A stretch of DNA of 64,000 bases. It comes from WJKK01 sp964638225 (GTDB lineage: Bacteria; Patescibacteriota; WWE3; UBA101185; UBA10185). The translations under genes and the position numbers were made by a program. Position 1 is the first letter of the stretch; each line of letters opens with the position of its first letter. The notes below the pieces were generated by a model. It was not told the DNA's origin. It did not search any database and saw nothing but the letters and a program-made list of their open reading frames with translations. The DNA is taken from contig CAZWYL010000001.1 in assembly GCA_964638225.1 (NCBI GenBank), positions 1-64,000 of the forward strand, in the 5' to 3' direction. Shown one piece after another: positions 18,301 to 26,528 of this stretch.

Positions 18301-18994
18301 CTTCTATTTTCTTTCGAATAAGTTTGAAAATCTGTTCTTGCTCCTGCCATTCTTTTAAGCTCTTATTTCTTAGTGACTGTATTCGCTGCTTAAGTTTAAG
18401 TTCATGTTCTTTTTCTTTTATTTCGTCGCCTTTGAAAGCTTTTGCTTTTTCTTTAAATTCCTTCTTAATTTCCTCAATTTTTCTTTCTAAAGCTTCTTGG
18501 TGGTTTTTTTCTGCTTCCTGTAAATCATTCTCCACCATTGAAATGGCTTTTGCTCTCATTTCAGAATCAATAGAAACTGCAATAAAGGAAGAAAAATAAA
18601 TCACCGAAGAGATTTTCCTGGGAGAAACATCCATTAGATATGCTAATTTAGATGGGATACCCCTGAAAAACCAAACGTGTACTACCGGTGCGGCCAAATT
18701 TATATGACCCATACGTTCTCTTCTAATACGGGAATGTGCAACTTCTACTCCACATTTATCACAAATAACCCCTTTGTAGCGAATTCCTTTGTACTTCCCG
18801 CAGTAGCACTCAAAATTTGTTGTGGGTCCAAATATCTTTTCATCAAATAATCCACCTCGAACTGTTTTAAAAGTTCTATAGTTTATAGTTTCAGGCTTGG
18901 TAACCTCGCCGTATGACCACGAAAGTATTTCTTCACTAGATGCCAAATATATTTTTAAGGCATCAAAATCTCTCAAAGCACTTAGATGTTTCAT
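15314..18994 (-). CDS. rpoC: RNA polymerase beta' subunit
   Basis: Catalytic subunit of RNA polymerase, 1226 residues from ATG 18994. An open extension reaches 19129 inside rpoB, but MKHLSALRDFDALKIYLASSEE is a normal start and begins 1 nt after the rpoB stop. N-terminal zinc ribbon with cysteines 63, 65, 78 and 81 (CYCGKYKG, CDKCG); the Mg-binding NADFDGDQMAVH; second zinc site in SPMSCETSRGICSVCYGLDL; bridge and trigger region GEPGTQLTMRTFHTGG. No large inserts. Confidence 0.98.
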   Translation of the reverse strand: MKHLSALRDFDALKIYLASSEEILSWSYGEVTKPETINYRTFKTVRGGLFDEKIFGPTTNFECYCGKYKGIRYKGVICDKCGVEVAHSRIRRERMGHINLAAPVVHVWFFRGIPSKLAYLMDVSPRKISSVIYFSSFIAVSIDSEMRAKAISMVENDLQEAEKNHQEALERKIEEIKKEFKEKAKAFKGDEIKEKEHELKLKQRIQSLRNKSLKEWQEQEQIFKLIRKKIEDIEKFSIVGDTEYMQMKRYIDNFADMQIGAEAIEAILEDMDLDEIALELTEKLDSTKSKTKTKKLARRLNVVEQFRSSDISPTNMVMEVLPVIPADLRPLVQLEGGRFASSDLNDLYRAVINRNNRLKKLMEIGAPEVILRNEKRMLQESVDAFIDSSKQRNKRRSRRGRKELRSLADMVKGKQGTFRLNLLGKRVDYSGRGVIVNGPKLNLNECGIPKEMALELFKPFVLRGLMDKEFAPNIKSARRVLSARGPEVWETLEEVVEGHPVLLNRAPTLWRLGIQAFYPKLVEGDAIRLHLCVCSGYNADFDGDQMAVHLPLAEKAVEEAKDLMLSTQNLLNPSNSSPISVPNKTLLFGIYYMTSMDPKLDPVEKVFANKAELIYNKEILETVELRQLIKVLMDGEIVETTLGRIIFNEIVPESFGFINKDMPKKEVHELLTKAFREESLDVVIKLIDNIKDLGLEYGTNSGHSVSLSDIDIPEERDELIEKGKEAVAKIDKNFKRGLITRKEAQRLTEDTWIEVTSDVDSAVWDNLPEDNPVKVLVKSGSTRASRDQVKQIAGMRGLMTDPTGKIVPMPILGNYKNGLSGLEYFVGARGARKGLVDKGLKTADAGYLTRRLVDVSQDAIIREEDCGTDKSRKVKVGEKTVLQTFAERFSGRYLAEDVKKAKRVLFEKGTLLNQEILEEIEDSGVEEIFIRSPMSCETSRGICSVCYGLDLMSRKPVRVGAPVGVQAAQSIGEPGTQLTMRTFHTGGIAGKDITQGLPRVEEIVETRSPKTLSIMSEVTGTVKIEETGEERKILVVPTDGDKEDTVEYMVDPVSEITVEDGQLVSKGDKLTVGHLDLEKLMETVGVQDTQSYIVNQIQKVYASQGVSLNDKHIEVIVSKMFNNIEILDRGDTDLMQGETVTIDTFKEKNAEITAEGGDPAKGEQVLLGITKAALNTDSFLSAASFIYTSRVLTDAACSGKVDRLLGLKENVIIGNLIPTGERARLE

Positions 18995-18995
18995 A

Positions 18996-21900
18996 TTAAT
19001 TTTCCTCCTTTTCTGAATTTTCTTCTTCTGTATCTTCCGTTTTGAAAAACTCCTTAGCAGCCTCCGCCTCATCAACGGTCTCTGTGAAAACCAATTCTCC
19101 CTCTTCCTCAGAGATTCCCTCTCTTTCATAAGTGATGGGTTCTAAACCTAAACCTAAACCGTTTAATTGCCTTACCATTAACTTAAATGTTTCGGGAACT
19201 GTAGACTCAACAATTGGAGTACCTTTAATAATGGAACTATAGGCTTTAGTTCTTCCGATAAGATCGTCTGATTTTATGGTAAGCATTTCCTTCAACGTAT
19301 GTGCGGCACCATAAGCTTCCAAAGCCCAAACCTCCATCTCTCCCAGTCGCTGACCGCCAAATTGGGATTTCCCTCCCAAAGGCTGTTGCGTAACTAAGGA
19401 GTAAGGACCTGTGGAACGAGCGTGCATTTTTTCCTCGCTCATATGAACTAATTTCAAAACGTAGGTCTCCCCTACAACTACCTTATGTTTAAAATACTCC
19501 CCTGTTCGACCGTCAACTAACTTAAATTTACCAGTAGCTGGAAGACCTGCTTCCTCTAGCTGTTTCACGATCTCTGCCTCCGGTACTATTTCCAAAGGCG
19601 GTACTAAATATCTTCTTCCAAGTTTTCTACCTGCCAACCCTAAAGGAGCTTCCAAAATCTGACCCATATTCATTCTCTTTAGCACAGCCTCAGAAGAGAA
19701 AACTACATCAACAGGAGTTCCATCTTCTAGATGAGGCATATCAACTTCTGGAACAATAGCGGAGATAACACCTTTGTTACCATGTCTCCCTGCTAACTTA
19801 TCACCTACACTAATTTTTCTTCTCTCTGCAACATATACAGTAATTTCTTCCAAAACACCTACAGTAAGTTGATCATTTTCTTCTCTAGTAACACGTTTGA
19901 CACCAATTACCACACCATGAGTTCCGTGGGGCATCCTTAAAGATGTATCTCTAACTTCCTTAGCTTGTTCTCCAAAAATAGCGCGAAGCAGTCTTTCCTC
20001 CGCAGACAAGTCAACTTCACCTTTTGGGGCAACCTTACCTACTAAAATATCTCCGGAATGAACTTCAGAGCCTGTCGTAACAATCCCATCCTCATCTAAA
20101 TTCCTTAGAGCATGTTCTGAGACATTAGGTATATCAGCGGTTAGCTCCTCGGATCCAAGTTTGGTTTCAACAACAGAAATATCATAATCATTAATGTGAA
20201 TAGAAGTTAAAGTATCATCCCTAACAAGACGATCAGAAACAACAATACCATCCTCAAACTCATAACCTTCCCAAATCATATAAGCAACTTTTACGTTTGC
20301 ACCAAGAGATATGTACCCACCATCCGACGCAGGACCTTCATAAAGAATGTCTCCTTCTTTTATCTTTTGACCAGAAGCTACTTTAACATTCTGATTATAG
20401 TTCGTAGAAACATTAGATTTTACAAATTTATTAGGCTGATAGACAACTTCTTCCTTCTCCCCCTTATATTTCACTGTTACCTTATTAGAGTCAGCGTAAA
20501 CTATTTCTCCATTTGATTTGGCTTTTGTAACTGCACCAGAATTATCTGCGACTGGTTTTTCTATACCTGTTCCTACTATAGGTGCCTGAGGAACTATCAA
20601 AGGAACTGCCTGAGATAATTGCTGTGCAGCAACCAATGCTCTTGTAATATCATCATTAGAAAGGAAAGGAATTAAGCCTGCAGAAATTCCCACAATCTGC
20701 TTTGGAATAACCTCCATGTATTCTGCATTTGAAGTATTGCCCAGAAAAAATTCCCCGTGCAGCCTCAAAGGAACCTGATCATCAGTTATGTAACCTTTGT
20801 CGTCAATACTAACAGATGCGTCGGTAATATTTTTCTCCTCCTCATCATAAGCTGCCAGGTATTCCACTTCATTGGTTACTCGAACCCCTTTCTTATCTTT
20901 TTCCAATCTAATATAAGGAGTTTCAACAAATCCATATTCATTCACCCTTGCATACATAGCCAGATAGTTTATTAAACCAATATTAGGGCCCTCCGGAGTT
21001 CTTACAGGACATATTCTTCCAAAAGAGGAGTAATGTACGTCCCGAACAGCCATACTTGCACGTTCTTTAGTTAAACCTCCGGGGCCTAAAACCGAAAGCC
21101 TGCGAATATGGGCTAAAGAGGTTAGTGGATTTTGTTGATCCTGAAACTGAGAAAGTCTCCCCGTGGCGAAAAAGCTCTGGACATTTGCAGTTACAGCTCT
21201 GGGCGAAATTAAACGTGAGGGATTGGGTAGCTCATCTCTGGGCTGAAGTGTCATTCTTCCTCGAACATTCCTTGCTAGTCTTAAAAATCCAACTCTAACC
21301 CTATTCTGTAAAAGTTCTCCCACACGGCGAACCCGACGATTACCTAGATTATCAACATCAGTAACTTCACCAATGCCGTTATTTAACTGAATAACCCGAA
21401 AAAGTATACGTACAAGATCTTCCAATTGAAGCACCCTTCCCTGTAAAGTGTTGGGCACATTTAAATCTAAAGTTTGATTAAGCTTAAATCTTCCAACTTC
21501 TCCTAAGCTATAACGTTTAGGATTAAAGAAAGTTTCCTCAACTAATTCTTTTGCATTTTCCAAAACAAGGGGCTCTCCCGGCCTGACTTTTCTGTAAATC
21601 TCTAAACAGGCTTCATCATAAGAGCTGGAAGGATCTTTTGATAGAGATTTCTCTATATAGTTCATTTCCGGGTCTGTTTCTACTTCCGCAAAAGCATCCA
21701 AAATCTCATCATCTGTTTCTAAACCAAAAACACGAAGTAAAGTAGTTACCGAAAATTTTCTCCTTCTATCTATACGAACACTTATTAAACCTCTGCGTGA
21801 AGTAGTAAATTCTAACCAAGCTCCATGCTGCGGAAGTATTTTAGCACCCCCCAACAGCTGACCGGTAACAGAAGAAGCTTCCCCAGTAAAAAGTACACCT

Positions 21901-22295
21901 TCCGAACGGATGAGCTGATTTACTATTACTCTTTCCACCCCGTTAATTATAAAAGTACCTCTATCTGTCATAAGAGGCACATCCCCCATATATATTTCTT
22001 GAGATTTTTCCTCGCCGCTTTCCGGGTCCTTTAAGGTAGCTGTTAAATACCAGGGGGCATCATAAGTTCTACCTACCCTCAAAGCCTCCTCTATAGTAAT
22101 ATTTGGATCGTGCATTACAGAATCTGACATCTGCAGCACCCACCCTCTTCCGGAGGTGTCTTCAATGGTTCCTAATTCATCCAATACCTCTTGAATTCCT
22201 TCCTTTAAAAACCACTCGTAAGATTCAAGCTGAACCGTAGAAAGATTAGGTAAAGGCAGGACGTTTTCTTTTTTCGAAAAGTTATATTCTTCCAT
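18996..22295 (-). CDS. rpoB: RNA polymerase beta subunit
   Basis: RNA polymerase beta subunit, 1099 residues; shorter than the 1190-1340 of common models, consistent with absent lineage-specific inserts. The rifampicin pocket reads LSQFQDQQNPLTSLAHIRRL with the usual Asp, His and Arg, so no known resistance change is seen. Also FGRICPVRTPEGPNIGLI, GRHGNKGVIS and the C-terminal GGKSQFGGQRLGEMEVWALE. The last 20 or so residues are acidic. lepB is upstream instead of the common rplJ-rplL. Confidence 0.98.
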   Translation of the reverse strand: MEEYNFSKKENVLPLPNLSTVQLESYEWFLKEGIQEVLDELGTIEDTSGRGWVLQMSDSVMHDPNITIEEALRVGRTYDAPWYLTATLKDPESGEEKSQEIYMGDVPLMTDRGTFIINGVERVIVNQLIRSEGVLFTGEASSVTGQLLGGAKILPQHGAWLEFTTSRRGLISVRIDRRRKFSVTTLLRVFGLETDDEILDAFAEVETDPEMNYIEKSLSKDPSSSYDEACLEIYRKVRPGEPLVLENAKELVEETFFNPKRYSLGEVGRFKLNQTLDLNVPNTLQGRVLQLEDLVRILFRVIQLNNGIGEVTDVDNLGNRRVRRVGELLQNRVRVGFLRLARNVRGRMTLQPRDELPNPSRLISPRAVTANVQSFFATGRLSQFQDQQNPLTSLAHIRRLSVLGPGGLTKERASMAVRDVHYSSFGRICPVRTPEGPNIGLINYLAMYARVNEYGFVETPYIRLEKDKKGVRVTNEVEYLAAYDEEEKNITDASVSIDDKGYITDDQVPLRLHGEFFLGNTSNAEYMEVIPKQIVGISAGLIPFLSNDDITRALVAAQQLSQAVPLIVPQAPIVGTGIEKPVADNSGAVTKAKSNGEIVYADSNKVTVKYKGEKEEVVYQPNKFVKSNVSTNYNQNVKVASGQKIKEGDILYEGPASDGGYISLGANVKVAYMIWEGYEFEDGIVVSDRLVRDDTLTSIHINDYDISVVETKLGSEELTADIPNVSEHALRNLDEDGIVTTGSEVHSGDILVGKVAPKGEVDLSAEERLLRAIFGEQAKEVRDTSLRMPHGTHGVVIGVKRVTREENDQLTVGVLEEITVYVAERRKISVGDKLAGRHGNKGVISAIVPEVDMPHLEDGTPVDVVFSSEAVLKRMNMGQILEAPLGLAGRKLGRRYLVPPLEIVPEAEIVKQLEEAGLPATGKFKLVDGRTGEYFKHKVVVGETYVLKLVHMSEEKMHARSTGPYSLVTQQPLGGKSQFGGQRLGEMEVWALEAYGAAHTLKEMLTIKSDDLIGRTKAYSSIIKGTPIVESTVPETFKLMVRQLNGLGLGLEPITYEREGISEEEGELVFTETVDEAEAAKEFFKTEDTEEENSEKEEN

Positions 22296-22371
22296 TAAAT
22301 TTTTAGAGACTCTAAGATTGTTATTTAAATCGAAACTTTCTCAGCAAAACAAGGTTTTTTGTACAGGAGAC

Positions 22372-22400
22372 AACTTAACACACCTATCCCAACGTGTCAA
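22372..22400 (-). promoter_or_regulatory. Candidate promoter of rpoBC
   Basis: Minus strand: perfect -35 TTGACA (22400-22395), 17-nt spacer, weak -10 TAAGTT (22377-22372). This would leave a leader of about 70 nt before the rpoB ATG at 22295. The -35 is strong evidence, the -10 weak. Confidence 0.45.
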
Positions 22401-22420
22401 CACGAATATTAGCATAACCA

Positions 22421-23032
22421 TTATAAAAAGCCAAGCCGTTCGAAAGGCCAAAAGCGGAAAACAACCCGACCTAAAATATTTTTTCCTTCTACAACTCCAA
22501 AAACCCGAGAATCAACTGAATTCTCCCTATTATCACCCATAACAGCATATTCACCCTCTTTTAGTCTAATAGAACGCCCTTCTTTTAACTGAGGCCCCTC
22601 TACTGTACATGTATTTGGAGCCAGATAATCCTCTTCTAAAATGAATTTCTTGCCGTTCCTATTTATATAAACTTCACAGTCCAGAATCTTTATTATGTCC
22701 CCGGGAATACCTACAATTCTTTTTATATAGTCAATCTTTGGCTTCCCCGGTGGATGTAGAATGACTACTTCTCCTCTCTCAAGAGGTTTAAACAACTTTG
22801 TAACCCTCTCCATCAATATTCGCTCACCAGACACAAAGGTGGGATGCATACTGGCACCATGAACTACTTCAGGCATGGCCACAAACTTGTACAAAAGAAA
22901 TAGAACCAATAACGAACTAATGAAGCTCTCTACTAATTCTAAAATAAAACTCTTTTTATTTCCCTTTTTAGCCGCCTGCTTTCTGTTTATTTCTTTTTCC
23001 TCTGACACATTATCTTGAATCATCTCGTACAT
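22421..23032 (-). CDS. lepB: Signal peptidase I
   Basis: Membrane serine protease that removes signal peptides from Sec substrates, 203 residues. One transmembrane segment at about 33-52, catalytic Ser61 in GASMHPT, catalytic Lys104 in DYIKRIVGIPGD and box E GDNRENSVDSRVFG. It lies upstream of rpoB on the same strand; 125 bp with a candidate rpoB promoter separate them. Start ATG 23032 has an AGGA about 10 nt upstream. Confidence 0.95.
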   Translation of the reverse strand: MYEMIQDNVSEEKEINRKQAAKKGNKKSFILELVESFISSLLVLFLLYKFVAMPEVVHGASMHPTFVSGERILMERVTKLFKPLERGEVVILHPPGKPKIDYIKRIVGIPGDIIKILDCEVYINRNGKKFILEEDYLAPNTCTVEGPQLKEGRSIRLKEGEYAVMGDNRENSVDSRVFGVVEGKNILGRVVFRFWPFERLGFL

Positions 23033-23166
23033 TTTATCTGAATCCTACTTAAAATCAAAACACTGGGTAACTGCTAACTGTCTGCATTAGTTATAACAAA
23101 AATATTGGCAAGCTCATAATCAACTGAGCTCAAAAGCTCGACCTCTCTATTGTAAAATAGAAATAC

Positions 23167-24597
23167 ATGAAGGAATTTCTCAGGAAAAACATAGGCTCAG
23201 AAATTAAACAACACTTACCCTTTTTGCTGCTTTTAAGCTTGTTATGCTGGGGTGTCTTCTTTACAGCCTTAAATAATGATTTTGTTTCAGACGACATACA
23301 CCATTTCGTAAAGAATGACCAATATCACGACTTTAAAAACATCATGAATATAAAGGAATTTACAGCAACAAAATTTACCTATGCTCTCTCATACAGTCTG
23401 TTTGGAATAAATCCTATCCCATTTCATGCGTTAGCAATTTTTATGCACAATCTGAACTGCATACTGGTCTTCTTCTTTGTACTTAAAGTTTTTAAAAAGC
23501 GGAAAGTTGCTTATATTTCTGCAGCTCTTTTCTGCACCCATCCCCTTGTAACAGAACCTCTAAACTGGGTTTCGGCGAGACACTACCTTTCTAACACAAC
23601 CATTATTCTCACTTGCGCATTCTTCTATATTAATTTCAGAAAGGAAGAGAAAAGAAAAAATTTATGGATATCTCTTGTTATCGCTGCTTTGGGTCTACTC
23701 CTAACAAGAAATCCTTGGACACTGACACTGCCTTTCTTCATCCTTATTGTCGAATTATTTTTCCTAGATACCAAAATTAAAAGAAGGTTTTACCCAACAT
23801 TCTATTTTGGTATAGCAATATTATTTGTTGGGATATATTTTTTCGGAAGAATTCAAGATCGTGTAGACTTTATGGGAAGTTCAATTCCGACAACTCCAGA
23901 ATCAAGTCCGTCCTATATAAATCGAGTCACCTACACCACCATGAGTGCGGCGAGACTGCTTTTTTACCCAAAGAAATTGTCTCTCTATCCAGAAGGGGAA
24001 AGAGTCTCTAATACTTTTTTACTTGGGGGCCAGCTGGTTCTTATCATTTCATTAATTTTATTTGTAACTTGGATAGTGCACGGAAAATACAAGAAAGCCG
24101 GAGTCTTAACTTCCATTTATATTTCCTTATTACCTGCATTTAGTCCGATACAAGTTTCTTGGTTCATTGCGGAACGGTACTTATACTTTGCTGTAATATT
24201 CTTTGCAATTTTCCTCAGCTCAATCATAGTCAAACTTGAAAAGACAGCTAAATTAAAGAATCTCGCTATATATATGACCCTGCTCATACTTGGGATTTAT
24301 ATATTTAGAGATATTAAAAGAGGAAGGGATTGGCAAAACAGAAAGAGCTTATGGGAAGCCACAGCCAGAACAAACCCTAACAGTGCAAGAGTATACAATA
24401 ATTTAGGAGACGTTTACGCTTTAGAAGGAAATATGGAAAAATCAATAGAGAACTTTAAAAAGGCAGTCGAAATTGATCCCCTCTATGCTGAAGCAATGTA
24501 CAATCTAGGAAACACCTACATCCAAATAGGGGAAAATGAAAAAGGAGAAGAGATAAAAAATAAAGCCTTGGAACTAAATCCCACTATGTTAGAATAA
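23167..24597 (+). CDS. TMTC-like membrane glycosyltransferase with C-terminal TPR repeats
   Basis: Multi-pass membrane protein of 476 residues with a GT-C look: after the first membrane helix a short acidic motif SDDIHH (Asp42, Asp43) faces outward, as in lipid-linked sugar transferases; SARHYLSNT and WFIAERYLYFA resemble TMTC/PMT-type proteins. Roughly ten helices end near residue 375; residues about 395-470 form two TPR units (NNLGDVYALEGNMEKSIENF; YNLGNTYIQIGENEKGEEI). It likely moves a sugar from a polyprenyl carrier to an outside acceptor. A TAAAAT ends 8 nt before the ATG, no Shine-Dalgarno. The substrate is unknown. Confidence 0.7.
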   Translation: MKEFLRKNIGSEIKQHLPFLLLLSLLCWGVFFTALNNDFVSDDIHHFVKNDQYHDFKNIMNIKEFTATKFTYALSYSLFGINPIPFHALAIFMHNLNCILVFFFVLKVFKKRKVAYISAALFCTHPLVTEPLNWVSARHYLSNTTIILTCAFFYINFRKEEKRKNLWISLVIAALGLLLTRNPWTLTLPFFILIVELFFLDTKIKRRFYPTFYFGIAILFVGIYFFGRIQDRVDFMGSSIPTTPESSPSYINRVTYTTMSAARLLFYPKKLSLYPEGERVSNTFLLGGQLVLIISLILFVTWIVHGKYKKAGVLTSIYISLLPAFSPIQVSWFIAERYLYFAVIFFAIFLSSIIVKLEKTAKLKNLAIYMTLLILGIYIFRDIKRGRDWQNRKSLWEATARTNPNSARVYNNLGDVYALEGNMEKSIENFKKAVEIDPLYAEAMYNLGNTYIQIGENEKGEEIKNKALELNPTMLE

Positions 24598-24604
24598 TCT
24601 CTGT

Positions 24605-25081
24605 ATGCTTTTGACACCTCATACAGTTGTGGGCCTAGCAATAGGTACAACAATACAAAACCCATATATAGCCGTACCTCTTTCTATTGCTTCTCATTTT
24701 GCAGGAGACCTTATGCCTCATTGGGATTTTTATTCCGGCACAAAAAAAGAGGAAAGAATTGTGGGATGGAGACCTTTAGCATTAATGGCAGATTTAGCTC
24801 TAGGAATAGCTTTAGGATTGATTTTAACTTTATACGTTCTTTGGGTTATCAAATCTCCTCCATTAGCTGTGAATGTATTTTTATGCGGTGTAGCCTCTGT
24901 ACTTCCAGATGCTTTGGAAGCGCCTTACATCTATATGAAAAATGAGCCAAAACCGATAACATTTTTGGCTAGTATACAAAGCAAGTTGCAATTTCAAGCC
25001 CCATTACCTTGGGGGGTCATTTCTCAGCTTCTGATAATGGCTCTTTCTTTTCTGGTAATTTTAAGTTCACTAGGGCTATAG
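24605..25081 (+). CDS. Membrane-bound metal-dependent hydrolase-like protein (YdjM/DUF457 type)
   Basis: Four-helix membrane protein of 158 residues. The N-terminal TPHTVVGLAIG and HFAGDLMPHWD carry the His/Asp residues typical of the YdjM/DUF457 family of putative membrane hydrolases; a second Asp is in SVLPDALEAPY. It starts 7 nt after the TPR glycosyltransferase, so likely the same mRNA. Its last 65 bp overlap the convergent glycosyltransferase at 25017. The reaction is not known. Confidence 0.65.
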   Translation: MLLTPHTVVGLAIGTTIQNPYIAVPLSIASHFAGDLMPHWDFYSGTKKEERIVGWRPLALMADLALGIALGLILTLYVLWVIKSPPLAVNVFLCGVASVLPDALEAPYIYMKNEPKPITFLASIQSKLQFQAPLPWGVISQLLIMALSFLVILSSLGL

Positions 25082-26528
25082 CAAAGAAAACGATTCCTAT
25101 TCCCATCAGGATACTTTGAATAAAGGGTCTTTCGGCAGAAAATAAGCTTAAACCTCCAAACAACAAAGTTACAAACCAGTAAAATAGAGCTATCTGTGGT
25201 ACAGATAAACCCTGATCGATCAGCAAATGATGTAGGTGACCCCTATCTCCTTTAAAGGGATTCTTTCCCTGGATAATCCTTCTAATCAAGGTAACAAAGG
25301 CATCTAAGAAAGGTACCAGTAAAATTAAGATTGAAGTAATAACTTTAGCCTGAGTTAAAATAGAGACTGCAGCTACAACAACACCTGCGGAAATTGCACC
25401 AAAGCCCCACATTAATTTTGAAGGAAACCAAGTCACTCCAACTAATCCAAAACTTATACCAGCCGCAATTATTGCCATATGAGAATAACCCATCTGTATG
25501 GAAGTTATATTTTCATAACGAATTCCCAATAAAGCGAGAAAAATTAAAGCAATACCAACAATCCCACTGTACTGTCCATCCACACCATTAGACCAAGACA
25601 GTAAATTTAAGATCCAAACTATCCAAATTGTAGTAAAAAACCAAGCAATAGGTTGAATAAAAATACTGCCTATGGAAAAATTTAATAAATCCAACCTAAA
25701 AACCCCATCTACAGGGTTTGGCAGAAAGAAAATCTTTACATCAAAGAAGTAAAGCAAACTTACAAAAAACATTAACAAGCCCAGCCTTAACATAGGATTT
25801 TCTAAAAAACACAACTTTGAATCTGGGTGTGTATTCTGATAGTCGTCAAGAAAACCTAAAACAGCCAGCACAAAAGTAATAAATAAAACACCAATGATCT
25901 TCGTAGTCAATGGAACTAGAAGTAACGATAAAAGAATTAATAAAGCTGTAAAAAATAATCCCCCTCCCCGTGCTGACACGTGTTCTAAAATCATGGCTGG
26001 ATGGTCATGTTTATCTGGATCAGTAACTATCCCTAGAGACCCCATTAATTTCGTATACCATGGGGCAAATATTAAACAAATTATCAAGGATAAAGTAAAA
26101 AGCAAAATAAGCTGAATATAAACTCCTGGGATTAATGGTTCCGTAACTTTCAAGCTTATATTTGTGATTCTAAACAAAGAATAGGTTAAAAATACATTGC
26201 AGCTGAGTACAACAAAAGTTATCAACTTAGTACCAAAGCGATAAAACTTAATACTTAAATAATAAAAAAATAAAAGACCAAAAAAGGAAATAAATAAAGA
26301 AATAGCCGGGATTATAAAAATGTTTTCTTTCGGCACAATCTGAGAATCGCCCCATAGGCGGGAGTAAAAAAGAGGAATCTGCTCTAGGAGTAAGTCAAAG
26401 CGGAAATTTAAATAAATCAATTGGACAAAGACCAAAATTAAACTTCCCACAAAAAGAAAACTCCCAAGTTTCAAATCCTCCCTTTTTATTCGGTCTATAA
26501 ATTTGTTTAAATCTTTAATCTTTATCAT
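25017..26528 (-). CDS. Glycosyltransferase family 4 (WecA/TagO/MraY-like) with extra N-terminal membrane domain
   Basis: Polyprenyl-phosphate sugar-1-phosphate transferase, 503 residues, many helices. Core motifs: DPDKHDHPAMILEHVSARGGG with RGGG at 187-190, Asp228-Asp229 in LGFLDDYQN, Asn314/Asp317 in SWSNGVDGQ, and the C-terminal GDRGHLHHLL (His431, 433, 434), the pattern of WecA/TagO. Residues 20 to about 130 are an added four-helix region with a loop (EQIPLFYSRLWGDSQ) resembling DUF1648-type domains. Starts in an overlap (TAGATGA) with the glycosyltransferase 2 gene upstream, so both probably load and extend a lipid-linked surface glycan. Confidence 0.85.
   Translation of the reverse strand: MIKIKDLNKFIDRIKREDLKLGSFLFVGSLILVFVQLIYLNFRFDLLLEQIPLFYSRLWGDSQIVPKENIFIIPAISLFISFFGLLFFYYLSIKFYRFGTKLITFVVLSCNVFLTYSLFRITNISLKVTEPLIPGVYIQLILLFTLSLIICLIFAPWYTKLMGSLGIVTDPDKHDHPAMILEHVSARGGGLFFTALLILLSLLLVPLTTKIIGVLFITFVLAVLGFLDDYQNTHPDSKLCFLENPMLRLGLLMFFVSLLYFFDVKIFFLPNPVDGVFRLDLLNFSIGSIFIQPIAWFFTTIWIVWILNLLSWSNGVDGQYSGIVGIALIFLALLGIRYENITSIQMGYSHMAIIAAGISFGLVGVTWFPSKLMWGFGAISAGVVVAAVSILTQAKVITSILILLVPFLDAFVTLIRRIIQGKNPFKGDRGHLHHLLIDQGLSVPQIALFYWFVTLLFGGLSLFSAERPFIQSILMGIGIVFFAIALVNLKLPEKKEPLSEAEK

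Noticed and set aside
18995..19129. 45-residue N-terminal extension of rpoC inside rpoB
   Set aside because: It is a basic low-complexity read-through of rpoB in another frame; ATG 18994 gives the conserved beta' start.
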